The notes: generated by a model not told the origin, from the letters alone. A stretch of DNA of 64,000 bases from Clostridiales bacterium (GCA_017480325.1 JAFVAY010000016.1:18315-82314), one strand, 5' to 3'. Counted from the stretch's first letter, positions 1 to 9,488 are shown. Program-made: numbers and translations.

Positions 1-348
1 GACGATTTGTTTATAAAAAATCACACGAGCGGAATTCTCGAATGGGAGAGCACAGAATATGAGGAAGTGGTTAATGCTCCCAGATACTTCAGCATTGGCC
101 CCTCAGAGCCTCTGTATCGCGGCGTAATCGTTCTTACGGACGAATATGCAGATGAGATCATGGAAGCGTATGAATGGGCGCCTGACGACTCCGAGATCGA
201 GTTCTCAAAGGTGGATATAAGTGAACTCGACGGACCGTGGCTTACTTCTGACGAATTCAGTTCCGATGTTGCAAGAAGCGAATACGAGAGCTTTGAATAT
301 CTGGTCTTCAATGGTGAGGCATTACTGTTTACTCTGAAGACAAATTAA
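1..348 (+). CDS. hypothetical protein, 5'-truncated by the window edge
   Basis: The reading frame is open from base 1 to the TAA at 346-348, so the gene begins upstream of the window; a TTG at 7 is the first possible start inside it but has no ribosome-binding site. The visible 115 codons are acidic (many Asp/Glu/Ser), without membrane segments or a motif I recognise. A good intrinsic terminator follows 9 bases after the stop, which supports it being a real, expressed gene. No function is proposed. Confidence 0.6.
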   Translation, partial: DDLFIKNHTSGILEWESTEYEEVVNAPRYFSIGPSEPLYRGVIVLTDEYADEIMEAYEWAPDDSEIEFSKVDISELDGPWLTSDEFSSDVARSEYESFEYLVFNGEALLFTLKTN

Positions 349-356
349 GAAAGGGA

Positions 357-396
357 AGAGGGTGCCGGCTTCAAGTTGAAAGCACCCTCTTATTCT
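357..396 (+). terminator. intrinsic terminator of the upstream gene
   Basis: Nine-base perfect stem AGAGGGTGC (357-365) / GCACCCTCT (382-390) followed by a T-rich stretch. The loop contains TTGAAA at 376-381, which is exactly 17 bases before the tRNA-Ser -10 box, so the terminator and the next promoter overlap. Confidence 0.8.
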
Positions 397-404
397 GTTA
401 TAAT
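376..404 (+). promoter_or_regulatory. promoter of tRNA-Ser(UGA)
   Basis: TTGAAA (376-381), a 17-base spacer and TATAAT (399-404), ending 10 bases before the mature tRNA. The -35 box lies in the loop of the preceding terminator hairpin. Confidence 0.75.
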
Positions 405-414
405 TCACGCGCAC

Positions 415-502
415 GGAGCTGTATCGAAGTGGTCATAACGAGGCGGTCTTGAAAACCGTTTGCCCAAAAGGCACCAGGGTTCGAATCCCTGCGGCTCCGC
501 CA
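415..502 (+). tRNA. tRNA-Ser (anticodon UGA)
   Basis: The acceptor stem GGAGCTG pairs with CGGCTCC (one G-T pair), the long variable arm is typical of tRNA-Ser, the anticodon loop reads CTTGAAA (TGA), the T-arm has GGTTCGAATCC, and CCA is encoded at the 3' end. An intrinsic terminator follows at 507-541. Remains of an integrative element start about 130 bases downstream, as expected for a tRNA used as an integration target. Confidence 0.95.
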
Positions 503-506
503 CCTG

Positions 507-541
507 AAAACCCTTGAAACTATTGAGTTTCGAGGGTTTTT
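507..541 (+). terminator. terminator of tRNA-Ser(UGA)
   Basis: Fourteen-base stem between 507-520 and 527-540 with one G-T pair, a six-base loop, ending in a T run. Confidence 0.85.
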
Positions 542-636
542 GCTTTGCCCAAAATGCGGTTCGAATCTACGCTGTTTTTGGCAGTTTTCCATGCAAGAAA
601 AGATTTTTCTTGCATGAAATGACCTTAGTTGAAGCA

Positions 637-880
637 TCAGATCTTTAACGCTTTCCCTAATACAGCAGCCGACGTGAGCTTAGATTTATACTCGGAATGG
701 CTGTATATATTGGACGTTGTTCCGATGGCACTATGGCCTAACCACTCTTGAATCATCTTCATCGGTACATCATTTGCTAACATAAGGCTTGCACAACTGT
801 GCCTTAAATCGTGGAATCTTATGATTCTCATGCCGTTGTTCTTCAGAATTGTCTTGAATTTCGCTGTGATGGTATCGTGG
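637..880 (-). pseudogene. tyrosine recombinase (integrase) C-terminal remnant
   Basis: About 80 codons of the catalytic C-terminus of a phage-type integrase. The box II arginine region RFHDLRHSCASLML, the box motif EWLGHS and the terminal nucleophile tyrosine in NIYSH are all visible. The frame reads open from about 880 to the stop at 637, but no N-terminal or core-binding domain precedes it: at about 880 the sequence changes to an unrelated fragment on the other strand. It lies 135 bases from tRNA-Ser(UGA) and points towards it, the usual position of an integrase next to its attachment site. This is therefore a decayed integrative element, not a working recombinase. Confidence 0.85.
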
Positions 881-1058
881 AAGGAAGAGCGCCGAGAAAC
901 TGCTCGCTGAGATCAACGGTCTCTTTGCCGGCGGAGAACTTGCCGAAGAAGATAAGAAGTCAGGCGGAGAGACCGACAGGAAATCAGATTTACTACAAAT
1001 TCATAGGGAATATATCATAAGTGGAGGGCAGAGGTCACAGCTTAGCAATCGTCCATAG
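870..1058 (+). pseudogene. unidentified coding fragment in element remnant
   Basis: An open stretch with coding-like composition ends at TAG 1056-1058 and reads ...AEKLLAEINGLFAGGELAEE... It has no start codon with a ribosome-binding site, and its left end coincides with the break in the integrase remnant. It looks like the C-terminus of a larger element-borne protein. I cannot name the family. Confidence 0.4.
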
Positions 1059-1141
1059 AGCCTTCAGATGTTTCTTTGACTTGCGTTCTATGTGGTTGTA
1101 TCTACTCGAAGATATCCAATCTATCAGGCAGGGCTTTGGAA

Positions 1142-1501
1142 TCAGATATCTGTCCAGCAGATCAAATGCTTCAAGCTTTTCACACTCTCTAAAGCATCCT
1201 CCTCAAATTCCTCGTCGGGATTGATCCTTATGGTCAGAGGCTTGGCTTTTTTTGTACTACGGTACCATCCTTCAGGCGCAACGTATTTGTGGGGATTAAG
1301 TTCCCAGTCTTCAAAGAAATCGATTAAGTCCTGCTTCTTTACGTAGTAGCAGCGCGTTGCTTTACCATTATAATAGGCCGGCAATAATTTGCTTTGTATA
1401 AGATACAGTGCTGTACGCTTGCTCATGTGCCCGACAATACGCACATGTTCTTTGCTGAGCAATTCCGGGTAGTTCTTTAGTTCGTTTAGATCCAATTTCA
1501 T
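1142..1501 (-). CDS. excisionase-like helix-turn-helix protein, possibly truncated
   Basis: 119 codons. The N-terminal half (about residues 15-65) resembles the small MerR/excisionase-type winged HTH proteins carried by clostridial integrative elements: a helix reading KEHVRIVGHMSKRTALYLIQ, then a wing with KATRCYYVKKQDLIDF. The C-terminal 40 residues are charged, and related proteins as I remember them continue further, so the gene may be cut at its 3' end near 1142. It sits between the integrase remnant and another fragment and most likely belonged to the same element. DNA binding is inferred from the fold; the target is unknown. Confidence 0.6.
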   Translation of the reverse strand: MKLDLNELKNYPELLSKEHVRIVGHMSKRTALYLIQSKLLPAYYNGKATRCYYVKKQDLIDFFEDWELNPHKYVAPEGWYRSTKKAKPLTIRINPDEEFEEDALESVKSLKHLICWTDI

Positions 1502-1502
1502 A

Positions 1503-1715
1503 GTGATTAAGTCCTTTATAGATTATTTATCCCTGAGTGACTTCGATCATTCGGCAATCCTAACGGACATAAACCTTGTTCCTCGTGGTGACATTGTTCC
1601 GGAACTTATAAACGATTATAAAGCAATGGAGAATATGATTTATGGGAATATTCCTTCTTTTGATGAGGTAATGGAATATCTCCATATTTTACAAGAAGAA
1701 ATTCACGCACTGTAA
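1503..1715 (+). pseudogene. C-terminal fragment, possibly of an AbiEii-type nucleotidyltransferase
   Basis: Seventy codons from a GTG with no convincing ribosome-binding site. The closing residues (DYKAMENMIYGNIPSFDEVM) resemble the C-terminal helix-loop segment of AbiEii/AbiGii nucleotidyltransferase toxins, where an Asp-Tyr-x-x-Met...Met-Ile/Phe-x-Gly...Pro-Ser-Phe pattern is common. The catalytic domain is absent. If the call is right, the decayed element once carried an abortive-infection toxin. The family assignment is from memory and tentative. Confidence 0.35.
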
Positions 1716-1776
1716 ACTACAAGTGTCTCGAATCACAAAGGTGCTACAATCATTCTCGCGGTTGTATAATGGTCTC

Positions 1777-2985
1777 ATGATTACTTGCTGTAAGAACTGT
1801 GCCGGGAAGCTGGTGTACGATCCGAAGAAACAGATGCTGGTGTGCGAGATGTGCGGCAGCCTTTTCGCGCCGGAGGAAGTCGGAACGCGTGATGACGGGC
1901 TTAATGCCGACAGTAAAGCGCGATCCCTGAACGACATTTACGGCACCGATTCCGAGGACCTCATGGACTGCTACGTGTACACCTGTAACAGCTGTGGAGG
2001 GGAGATAATCATCAACGGTACCGAGGCCTCCACCAAGTGCATCTACTGCGGCAATTCGGCCGTGGTCTTCAGCCGGATCACGAGGCAGCACCGACCTCAG
2101 GGCATCATCCCGTTTAAGATCACTAAGGAGGAGGCCGTGGAGGCAGTTCGGCGAGTGTTCGAGAAGGGCGTGTTTATCCCTAAGCAGGTCAAGCAATTCG
2201 AGGCTGACAGTGTGCGCGGCATCTACATACCCTACTGGATCGTGGATCTGATGCACAAGGGGGCTGTGGTCGTGTCGGGGCGGGTCGGCAGCGGCAAGCA
2301 TTCGAAGACGGTATATTACGGAAGGGCAGGGAGGCTAAAGCTTAACAGTCTTCCTCTTGATGCATCCAGGATGCTGTCAGACGAGAGCAGTGCGCGGCTT
2401 GAGCCCTACGACCTGTACGACCTTAGGAAGTTCGACGAGAGCTTTCTGCTGGGCTTCTATTCCAATATCTCGGACGTTACCTACAGGGAGCTTTGGAGGG
2501 CTGCGAGTCTTCGCGCGGATGCTTACTTCGACGAGCTGGCGAAGAAGAGCGTGCACGACGCCACCTCCAAAAGCATACACGCATCGGATCAGGTGACAGC
2601 CATCGATTACGACCACATAAGATACGCTCTGCTGCCGGCGTGGTTTATCACCTATTCCTATAACGGGCGGCACAACACTATTATCGTGAACGGACAGACC
2701 GGCAAGGTGGTCTGCGGTGTGCCGTGGAACAAGAAGCTTTTCTATCTGCTTCTGGTCGCCCTCGGGGCGCTTCTGAGTGCGGCTTTCTTCCTGATCCTGA
2801 GACAAATTATTCCAGTTATCTTCGAGTCGCGTTCCTCTGACAGCTTCAAGGCAATTCTTATCATGATCGCGGGTTCGGCGGTCATGTTCTCCTACGGCAT
2901 CTCGAGGATCAGGACTGTTATTAACAGCATCAAGCTTACTCAGGCGAGCAGCATCTTTAATTTCGTTAAGAAAAGGCAGGGGTAG
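1777..2985 (+). CDS. TFIIB-type zinc-ribbon membrane protein
   Basis: 402 residues. Two zinc ribbons open the protein: CKNC/CEMC at residues 5-26 and CNSCGG/CIYCGN at about 70-95. A conserved middle domain follows (FKITKEEAVEAVRRVF onward), then two hydrophobic segments near the C-terminus (about 325-350 and 365-385). This architecture matches the uncharacterised 'TFIIB-type zinc ribbon-containing' proteins of Clostridia; no enzymatic role is known to me. An upstream in-frame ATG at 1723 is rejected because a TATAAT at 1765-1770 ends six bases before the ATG at 1777, suggesting a leaderless transcript starting at that ATG. The next gene follows after 2 bases. Confidence 0.75.
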   Translation: MITCCKNCAGKLVYDPKKQMLVCEMCGSLFAPEEVGTRDDGLNADSKARSLNDIYGTDSEDLMDCYVYTCNSCGGEIIINGTEASTKCIYCGNSAVVFSRITRQHRPQGIIPFKITKEEAVEAVRRVFEKGVFIPKQVKQFEADSVRGIYIPYWIVDLMHKGAVVVSGRVGSGKHSKTVYYGRAGRLKLNSLPLDASRMLSDESSARLEPYDLYDLRKFDESFLLGFYSNISDVTYRELWRAASLRADAYFDELAKKSVHDATSKSIHASDQVTAIDYDHIRYALLPAWFITYSYNGRHNTIIVNGQTGKVVCGVPWNKKLFYLLLVALGALLSAAFFLILRQIIPVIFESRSSDSFKAILIMIAGSAVMFSYGISRIRTVINSIKLTQASSIFNFVKKRQG

Positions 2986-2987
2986 GC

Positions 2988-3248
2988 ATGGATATACTGG
3001 CACTCATATTAAGCTGCGGCTTGGGCTTCGGACTCGCGTGTGTGGTTCTCGCGCGGACCTTAGCGAAGTCAAATGATGTCGGTAACAGCGTGGGAAAATA
3101 CTCTGACTATACTGCAGGCATAAATTACGACATAACAAGGGACAAGCTCTCCTATCAGGAGATCGACGTCTTCGTGCACGAGTATATCACTGCGGAGGAC
3201 CGAGAGCCTGACGGACGCGACCTCGACGCCAAGGTGGAGCGTCAGTGA
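2988..3248 (+). CDS. small membrane-anchored hypothetical protein
   Basis: 86 residues. One N-terminal hydrophobic segment (ILALILSCGLGFGLACVVLA, residues 3-22) is followed by a charged soluble tail rich in Asp, Glu and Lys. The start lies just after the stop of the zinc-ribbon protein gene, so the two are probably cotranscribed and may act together at the membrane. No family recognised. Confidence 0.6.
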   Translation: MDILALILSCGLGFGLACVVLARTLAKSNDVGNSVGKYSDYTAGINYDITRDKLSYQEIDVFVHEYITAEDREPDGRDLDAKVERQ

Positions 3249-3260
3249 CAGAAGGGCAGT

Positions 3261-3266
3261 GTTATA
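3261..3266 (+). promoter_or_regulatory. -10 box for the membrane protein/flavoprotein operon
   Basis: TATAAT about 50 bases ahead of the ATG at 3317. I do not see a convincing -35 hexamer at 17 bases. Confidence 0.45.
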
Positions 3267-3316
3267 ATGCATAAGAGAAAATCAGAGTAGCAGGCGGGGA
3301 AAAGGGAAGAGTGATA

Positions 3317-4852
3317 ATGGAGTTTATCAAAAAGAACATTAATACTCTGCTGCTTACCTTGTATATATCCCTTATATGGATATCGTATACATATCTTAAC
3401 TTCTACAGTCAGAAGTTCTTTTGGGTAATCGTGCTGGAAATTATTCTGGTATCTGCAATCGTGTCTTACATAGCGATCCTGGCGATAAAGGATAAGGATC
3501 TTAAACAGACTTCGCCCAAACATATAGGAAAGAGGATAACGGTTTTAGCAGTTGTGGCTGCCGTAAGTCTTGCTTATGTGTTATACAGATATTACACCTA
3601 TTATCCCGGTGGATTCTCCGGAGATTCGGACATTCAGTATCTTCAGGCTATGGATGTTAATCCGTATAATGATTGGCACCCTGCGTGGCACACATTTGTA
3701 TTCTTTAGGCTGCCGCTTCTAGTTACAGGTGAGAGGTCATTTATAGTATTACTGCAGATGATCTACTTCGCTTTTACCCTGGGCTATATGGGGATGGTTA
3801 TATACAAACACACCAATATACAGGCGGTGATCTTAACTACTGCATACATCCTTCTTAATCCGTATACCGGCAACATAATAATATATCCTTGGAAGGACGT
3901 GGGCTTTGCCATAGCCTGTTGTCTCGCGGCTACAATGACGTTCGAGATATATATGTCGAGGGAGTGGGGAAGCTGGTGGCGCATGATGCTTCTGGGACTT
4001 GTTCTCGCTAACGCTACCCTATTCAGACATAACGGCATTCTTTTTACCGCAGCACTCTTGGTAGCATTATTCTTTTTCCTTAGCAAAAAGCAGGCGATCA
4101 TAATGACGGTCACATTTGTACTTTTCCTTGTCATTGTTAAGGGCCCTGTTTATGGTTTGCTCGGAGTCGAGAAGCCTGAGCAGAGGACTATCGAGACGAT
4201 GGGACTTCCTATAACCATTATAGGCAACGTGGCAAGAGAGGCTCCGGATAAGCTTGACGGGGAAACGGCAGAATTCATTTATTCTATCGCACCGAGGGAA
4301 TGCTGGGAAAATCAATACGTGATAGGAGACTTTAATTCGGTTAAGTTTCTCTATGCTGACAGAGGAGCTGCCGAAGTTTATGGGAAAAAGAAGATCGTAA
4401 TGATGGCGCTAAGGTGCTTCAGATATGCTCCGGCAGAGGCATGGAAGGGGGCTATCGCGCTTACGGATACTGTGTACGGCCTGGATTACTACCAAAGCGA
4501 TGCAGACCCGTATTACACGGTTTTGCCTTATGACCGGGAGGTTGATGCTGACAGAGAGGCTTTGATCAATTCTCATAACGGTGCATTCATATTCTCGATT
4601 TTTAAATATTCGGGATCAGTAGGTATGGCAATGCTTCTGACGCTTATGGTGATACTTGCCAAGAGTGATCTGAGCAGCTTCAGGGATTGGAAAAGGTTAT
4701 TCTTAGGTCTTCCGATCTTCGTACATAATTTTGGCACAATGCTGTTGTTATCCGGCCCTGACGTAAGATTTTTCTTCTTGACTTACCTCGTGTGTCCGCT
4801 GATTATTGTTATGATGTTACTTCGAAGAGGGGCTGTAAGTGGAAAAGAATGA
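3317..4852 (+). CDS. DUF6020-type polytopic membrane protein
   Basis: 511 residues with roughly ten to twelve hydrophobic segments. A conserved early loop ([12 protein letters not shown] ... [10 protein letters not shown], about residues 95-125) is the hallmark of DUF6020 proteins, which resemble GT-C glycosyltransferases in layout. The Asp and the His-Pro in that loop would be on the outer face. The start is set at ATG 3317, which has GGGAAGAG just upstream, not at the GTG six bases earlier. It overlaps the following flavoprotein gene by 14 bases, implying translational coupling. A role in cell-envelope glycan assembly is inferred from fold and partner only. Confidence 0.7.
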   Translation: MEFIKKNINTLLLTLYISLIWISYTYLNFYSQKFFWVIVLEIILVSAIVSYIAILAIKDKDLKQTSPKHIGKRITVLAVVAAVSLAYVLYRYYTYYPGGFSGDSDIQYLQAMDVNPYNDWHPAWHTFVFFRLPLLVTGERSFIVLLQMIYFAFTLGYMGMVIYKHTNIQAVILTTAYILLNPYTGNIIIYPWKDVGFAIACCLAATMTFEIYMSREWGSWWRMMLLGLVLANATLFRHNGILFTAALLVALFFFLSKKQAIIMTVTFVLFLVIVKGPVYGLLGVEKPEQRTIETMGLPITIIGNVAREAPDKLDGETAEFIYSIAPRECWENQYVIGDFNSVKFLYADRGAAEVYGKKKIVMMALRCFRYAPAEAWKGAIALTDTVYGLDYYQSDADPYYTVLPYDREVDADREALINSHNGAFIFSIFKYSGSVGMAMLLTLMVILAKSDLSSFRDWKRLFLGLPIFVHNFGTMLLLSGPDVRFFFLTYLVCPLIIVMMLLRRGAVSGKE

Positions 4853-6404
4853 GGTTATAGTAATTGGCGCGGGTCCTGCGGGACTCACAGCGGCATATGA
4901 GCTCCTTAAGTCCGGCAAGGGCTATAAGGTAACTGTAATAGAAGAGACCAATTATATTGGCGGTATTTCAAGAACAGTAAATTATAAAGGTAACCGTATG
5001 GATATGGGAGGACACCGATTCTTCTCCAAGGTACCAGAGGTTAACGAGTGGTGGGAAAAAATGCTGCCGACGCAGGGCAGTAAACCAAAGGATGATGTGA
5101 TATTAGGAAGAGACTGTGAGGTAAAGGCCGGGGGACCTGATCCGGAGCAAACAGACAAGGTTATGCTTCGAAGACACAGAGTTTCAAGGATATTGTTTAT
5201 GGATAAGTTCTACGACTATCCTATCTCTATGAAGCCTGAGACCTTCAGGAATATGGGTTTTGTAAACACCCTGAAGGTTGGCTTCAGTTATATCGGCTCT
5301 GTGATACATAAGCTTCCTGAGGATAATCTGGAGAATTTTTACATTAACCGTTTTGGCCGTAAATTGTATAGCATGTTTTTCGAGTACTATACGGAGAATC
5401 TGTGGGGGAGACACCCAAGTGATATAGATGCTTCATGGGGTAAGCAGAGAGTAAAGGGGTTGTCTATTAGTGCGGTTATCAAAGACATAGTGGGGAAGGT
5501 CTTCGGTAAGAAAAATCGTAAAGTGGAGACCTCTCTTATAGAGGAGTTCAGTTATCCCAAGTATGGCCCCGGGCAGCTTTGGGAGATCACCGCGGACGAA
5601 GTCAGAAGGCTTGGCGGCAGCATCATAATGAATGCGACGGTTAACAGAATACATAAGTCTCAAGACGGAATACTTACGGGTGTAAGCTACGAGGCCGAAG
5701 GACAGGAAATCGAACTGCCTGCGGATATCATTATCTCATCAATGCCACTTAAAGATCTGGTGGTAAGCATGAATGATGTTCCCGCTGATGAATATAGGAT
5801 CGCAGAGGGGCTTCCGTACAGAGATTATATGACTCTCGGAGTCCTCGTAAAAAAGCTTAAGCTGGAGAATAAGACTGATATTAAAACAATGGGCAATATC
5901 GTTCCCGACTGCTGGGTCTATATTCAGGATCGACGAGTAAAGATGGGAAGATTCCAAATATATAACAATTGGTCTCCCTATATGGTTAAGGATCTTGAGA
6001 ATACAGTGTGGGTCGGACTCGAGTATTTTGTTCAGGAAAACGATGAGAACTGGAGTATGGCTGACGAGGATTTTGCCAAGCTTGCGGTGGACGAGATGAT
6101 TACTCTCGGGCTTATTAAGAGCAGGGATGATGTACTTGATTCTCATGTGGAGCGTGTAAAGAAGGCGTATCCTGCCTACTTCGATACCTATGATGAGATC
6201 GATAAACTGGTGAGATACCTTAGCGATATCCCCAATCTTTACTGTGTAGGACGTAACGGTCAGCACAGATATAACAATATAGATCACTCAATGTGTACTT
6301 CGTTTGAGGCGGTAAAGAACATACTCAACGGTGTTACGGACAAGACCAACATTTGGAGTGTCAACACAGAGGAAGAGTATCACGAGACCAAGAGTGAAGC
6401 GTAG
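4839..6404 (+). CDS. FAD/NAD(P)-dependent oxidoreductase, UDP-galactopyranose-mutase-like
   Basis: 521 residues from a GTG start inside the end of the upstream gene. The N-terminus carries a Rossmann FAD fingerprint ([17 protein letters not shown], residues 6-22), followed by [12 protein letters not shown] and [11 protein letters not shown], the GG doublet and His loop typical of the amine-oxidase/UGM-like superfamily; near the C-terminus [15 protein letters not shown] closes the FAD site. Relatives act in polysaccharide or isoprenoid-linked metabolism. The coupling to a DUF6020 membrane protein suggests a modified sugar or lipid-linked intermediate as substrate, which is inference. The exact reaction is not predictable from sequence. 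Confidence 0.75.
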   Translation: MEKNEVIVIGAGPAGLTAAYELLKSGKGYKVTVIEETNYIGGISRTVNYKGNRMDMGGHRFFSKVPEVNEWWEKMLPTQGSKPKDDVILGRDCEVKAGGPDPEQTDKVMLRRHRVSRILFMDKFYDYPISMKPETFRNMGFVNTLKVGFSYIGSVIHKLPEDNLENFYINRFGRKLYSMFFEYYTENLWGRHPSDIDASWGKQRVKGLSISAVIKDIVGKVFGKKNRKVETSLIEEFSYPKYGPGQLWEITADEVRRLGGSIIMNATVNRIHKSQDGILTGVSYEAEGQEIELPADIIISSMPLKDLVVSMNDVPADEYRIAEGLPYRDYMTLGVLVKKLKLENKTDIKTMGNIVPDCWVYIQDRRVKMGRFQIYNNWSPYMVKDLENTVWVGLEYFVQENDENWSMADEDFAKLAVDEMITLGLIKSRDDVLDSHVERVKKAYPAYFDTYDEIDKLVRYLSDIPNLYCVGRNGQHRYNNIDHSMCTSFEAVKNILNGVTDKTNIWSVNTEEEYHETKSEA

Positions 6405-6406
6405 CA

Positions 6407-7273
6407 TCACCCCTGCCGTATTACATCGCCTCTTACAGTGTTGAAGACGGGGCGGTAGTTTTTCTGCTCTGAGACGAGGCACGCGAGGCGGTAGGTGGCG
6501 TGGGCCTCGTCGTCGCTTATGGGAATGATTATCCTGTCAGGTGCAGTATAGCCGCGATTCATAAATTGGTCGGAGATAAAGAAGGGCAGTGTGGAGGATT
6601 CTATCAGCTCGTTCATGGCGTCGTTGTTAGTCTGAACAAGAAGATCGCCCTCGATAAGTTTGTCCCTGCAGATCTCCATCCAGAAGCCGATCTGAGCGTT
6701 GACGAGTATTCGCACGCCTCGAAGCGCCTTGAAGGTGACGTTTTTACGCCTCGCGAGCTTGTGGTTTACGGGCAAAGCGACGTAAAGCTGTTCCTCCATT
6801 ATGCGTTGAGTGAATATGCTTCGATCCTCCGGCTCTTCGTGAAGTATACAAAGCTGATAGGCGCGATTCTTAAGCCCGGTAATAAGTCTGACGTCGTCAT
6901 CTACGAGCTCCGTTGATAAAGTCTTGCCCGGCAGCCTCTCTTGCAGAGTCGGGATAAGATCATAAAGGGGCATCGGCGCGCATGAACCGATGCTTATAGT
7001 CCTGAGGCTCCTGTCGTAAGACAACACGCGGTCGATCATCTCCTGATTCGCCTGCAGCGTGCGTACCGCATAATCGTACGCGACCTTCCCCGTCCCGTTA
7101 AGCATAAGCTTACTGCTTCCCCTCTCGAAAAGGTTTACTCCCAGCTCATCCTCGAGCTTCTTCATTGATCTTGATAACGACGGCTGTGTAATATGAAGCT
7201 TCTCGGAGGCTTTAAGCAGAGTCCCGCACTCGGCGAAGGCAACGAACTGTTCCAGAAGATATGTCTCGATCAT
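6407..7273 (-). CDS. LysR-family transcriptional regulator
   Basis: 288 residues. The winged HTH occupies residues 1-65 with the canonical LysR sequence AECGTLLKASEKLHITQPSLS; a periplasmic-binding-like effector domain follows from about residue 90. It is transcribed divergently from an aldo/keto reductase and an alcohol dehydrogenase across a 121-base region, the classical arrangement in which a LysR protein controls its neighbour and itself. It converges on the flavoprotein gene with only 2 bases between stops. The effector is unknown; an aldehyde or alcohol is a reasonable guess given the neighbours. Confidence 0.9.
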   Translation of the reverse strand: MIETYLLEQFVAFAECGTLLKASEKLHITQPSLSRSMKKLEDELGVNLFERGSSKLMLNGTGKVAYDYAVRTLQANQEMIDRVLSYDRSLRTISIGSCAPMPLYDLIPTLQERLPGKTLSTELVDDDVRLITGLKNRAYQLCILHEEPEDRSIFTQRIMEEQLYVALPVNHKLARRKNVTFKALRGVRILVNAQIGFWMEICRDKLIEGDLLVQTNNDAMNELIESSTLPFFISDQFMNRGYTAPDRIIIPISDDEAHATYRLACLVSEQKNYRPVFNTVRGDVIRQG

Positions 7274-7394
7274 GGTGGTAGGCTCCTTATCGAATGGTAT
7301 GCGTGATACGTATACAATTATAGGTCAAAAGCATTAGACCCACAACGTTAAACCCAGTAAAATCAAGGTATAAACAGCAAAGGAGGCATTACTT
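7274..7394. promoter_or_regulatory. divergent regulatory region of lysR and the reductase genes
   Basis: Contains the 8-base palindrome ATACGTAT (about 7299-7306) next to ACAATTATAGG, a plausible LysR site, and an AAGGAGG ribosome-binding site just before the ATG at 7395. Assignment of each promoter is not certain. Confidence 0.45.
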
Positions 7395-8234
7395 ATGGAA
7401 TACTTCACACTTAATAACGGAATCAAGATGCCAATGGCAGGAATCGGTGTTTTTATGCTGACTCCGGATCAGGCAGAGGCTTCGATCGAGAGCGCTCTTA
7501 AGGGCGGTGTAAGACTTATAGACACGGCGAATGCCTATATGAACGAGAGTGCGACGGGCAGAGGAATTAAGAAGAGCGGCGTCGCGAGAGAGGACATCTT
7601 TCTCGTAACCAAGCTCTGGCCTACCGTATACGGCAAGGAGACCGCGGTAGACGAGACCCTGGCAAGACTTCAGACGGATTATATCGATCTTCTTTTCCTC
7701 CATCAGCCCACGGATAACTGGAAGGAAGGTTATAAGAATATCGAGAAGGCGGTTAAGGAAGGGAAGGTTAAGGCCATAGGTCTTTCGAACTTCGATAACG
7801 AGACACTTGAAGAAGCGATCGAGTGGGCGCAGATCAAGCCTCAGGTTGTTCAGGTGGAGGCTCATCCTTATTTCCCTCAGACAGAGCTTAAGGCGATCCT
7901 TGCTAAGACAGGGATGGGTATAATGGCTTGGTATCCTCTGGGCCACGGCGATAAGACATTGATAGAGCGGCCTGTGTTCGCGGAGCTCGGCGCTAAGTAC
8001 GGCAAGTCCAATGCTCAGATCATTCTTCGCTGGCACATCCAAAGCGGCAATGTTGTTATTCCTGGTTCGAAGAATCCCGATCACATCCGCGATAACTTCG
8101 ACATCTTCGACTTCGAGTTTACAGATGATGAGATGAAGAAGATTGCAGAGCTTGATAATGGTGTACGTTACTATCAGGGTAACCCCGAGCTTCTTAAGCA
8201 GTATGCTTCCATGGAGCTTGGACCTGACCTTTAA
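7395..8234 (+). CDS. aldo/keto reductase
   Basis: 279 residues, full length for the family. The catalytic tetrad is intact: D43 and Y48 in LIDTANAY, K73 in LVTKLWP and H103 in LFLHQP. The NADPH-binding signature near the C-terminus reads VVIPGSKNPDHIRDNF. It reduces aldehydes or ketones with NAD(P)H in the cytosol; substrate not predictable. Strong AAGGAGG upstream sets the start. It is followed at 47 bases by an iron alcohol dehydrogenase, so the pair may detoxify or dispose of aldehydes under control of the divergent LysR regulator. Confidence 0.9.
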   Translation: MEYFTLNNGIKMPMAGIGVFMLTPDQAEASIESALKGGVRLIDTANAYMNESATGRGIKKSGVAREDIFLVTKLWPTVYGKETAVDETLARLQTDYIDLLFLHQPTDNWKEGYKNIEKAVKEGKVKAIGLSNFDNETLEEAIEWAQIKPQVVQVEAHPYFPQTELKAILAKTGMGIMAWYPLGHGDKTLIERPVFAELGAKYGKSNAQIILRWHIQSGNVVIPGSKNPDHIRDNFDIFDFEFTDDEMKKIAELDNGVRYYQGNPELLKQYASMELGPDL

Positions 8235-8280
8235 TCGGGTTTATTAAGAGGCTTAAGATTATCAACGGGGAGGCAGCGTG

Positions 8281-9441
8281 ATGAATAGTTTTACTTATGA
8301 ATATCCGGTCAAGGTTTACTTCGGAGAGGGAGCGGCGAAGAAGAATCTGCCTTCTGAGCTCACGAAGGTCGGGAAGACCGTAATGCTTGCCTATGGCGGC
8401 GGTTCGATTAAGCGTAACGGTGTCTACGATGAACTGATGTCCATCCTGAAGGCTACGGGCAAGACCGTCGTGGAGTTTACCGGTATCATGTCAAATCCTA
8501 CCTATGCCAAGGTGCAGGAGGGTGCTCGGCTTGCAGTGGAGAATGACGTTGATTTCATCCTCGCAGTGGGCGGCGGTTCCGTTATCGACTGCTGTAAGAT
8601 CGTGTCGGCTCAGGCTAAGACATCTGAGGATATCTGGGAGATGGAGTATGGCGCCCGTAAGTTCCCGAGTGAGTTTATTCCCATGGGGTCTGTAGTTACG
8701 GCCTTCGGGACCGGTGCAGAGGAGAACTGCGGCGCAGTTATAACACATGAAGAGAAGAAGCTCAAGGCTGCTTTGTGGGGTGCGTTCTACGACTTTACAA
8801 TCCTCGATCCGGAATACACGATGTCTATGCCTTTAAAGCAGGTGATCTCGGGAGCCTTCGATTCCCTGTCTCACTCTATGGAGACGTATATGGGATCGCC
8901 TAGAGTTCCCAATTATTCTGATGAGATCAACGAGGCGACACAGCGTTCCATCATCCGTAATATCCGGGCGACTTTGGCTGACCCCTCTGACAGGGTTGCT
9001 CGCTCCGAGCTTATATGGGTGGCTGCAATGGCTGAGAACGGAATGCTCAAGATAGGTAAGGTCACCGACTTCCAGTGTCACATGCTGGAGCATCAGCTGG
9101 GCGCTTATACGGACTGTAATCACGGTCAGGGGTTGGCGGTGTTGCATCCGGTTCTGTATCGTCATATGCTGCCCGAGGCTTCTTCTCAGTTCGCACGTTT
9201 GGCGGTTGAGGTCTGGGGCGTTGATCCCAAAGGCAAGAGTGAGGCTTCGCTCGCGGAGGCGTTTGTCGATGCGTTGGCGGCATTCATTAAGGAGATAGGA
9301 CTTCCTTCAACTTTGACAGAGATGGGAATATCTGAAGCTACCGACCTCCGGGCGATTGCCGACAGTACAGTTATTACCGCCGGCTGTGCGAGAAAGTTTA
9401 CTCCTGACGAATTGTTGCAGGTGTTGGAAGAGAGTATATAA
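8281..9441 (+). CDS. iron-containing alcohol dehydrogenase (butanol-dehydrogenase-like)
   Basis: 386 residues. The family III dinucleotide motif GGGSVIDCCK is at about residues 95-105. Metal ligands are seen in AFDSLSHSMETYM (Asp and His), in HMLEHQLGAY (His) and in DCNHGQG (His). It would interconvert an aldehyde and alcohol with NAD(P)H. The ATG at 8281 is preferred over the GTG immediately before it because GGGGAGG stands 7 bases upstream. It is cotranscribed with the aldo/keto reductase and followed by a strong terminator at 9489. The BdhA/YqhD-type branch is likely from the overall sequence. Confidence 0.88.
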   Translation: MNSFTYEYPVKVYFGEGAAKKNLPSELTKVGKTVMLAYGGGSIKRNGVYDELMSILKATGKTVVEFTGIMSNPTYAKVQEGARLAVENDVDFILAVGGGSVIDCCKIVSAQAKTSEDIWEMEYGARKFPSEFIPMGSVVTAFGTGAEENCGAVITHEEKKLKAALWGAFYDFTILDPEYTMSMPLKQVISGAFDSLSHSMETYMGSPRVPNYSDEINEATQRSIIRNIRATLADPSDRVARSELIWVAAMAENGMLKIGKVTDFQCHMLEHQLGAYTDCNHGQGLAVLHPVLYRHMLPEASSQFARLAVEVWGVDPKGKSEASLAEAFVDALAAFIKEIGLPSTLTEMGISEATDLRAIADSTVITAGCARKFTPDELLQVLEESI

Positions 9442-9488
9442 AAATCTAAGATTAATTGGTCGCGGGTCCTTTGGTGTGTTCCAAAAGT

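Noticed and set aside
398..637. Open frame on the minus strand over tRNA-Ser(UGA)
   Set aside because: It is the antisense of the tRNA and its terminator, with no ribosome-binding site; a well-known source of false genes.
1723..1776. Upstream ATG of the zinc-ribbon gene
   Set aside because: The extra 18 codons overlap the -10 box TATAAT, and the zinc ribbon starts directly after the later ATG.
8504..9283. Open frames opposite or out of phase with the iron alcohol dehydrogenase
   Set aside because: The dehydrogenase has all its metal and nucleotide motifs; the others have no start signals or domains.
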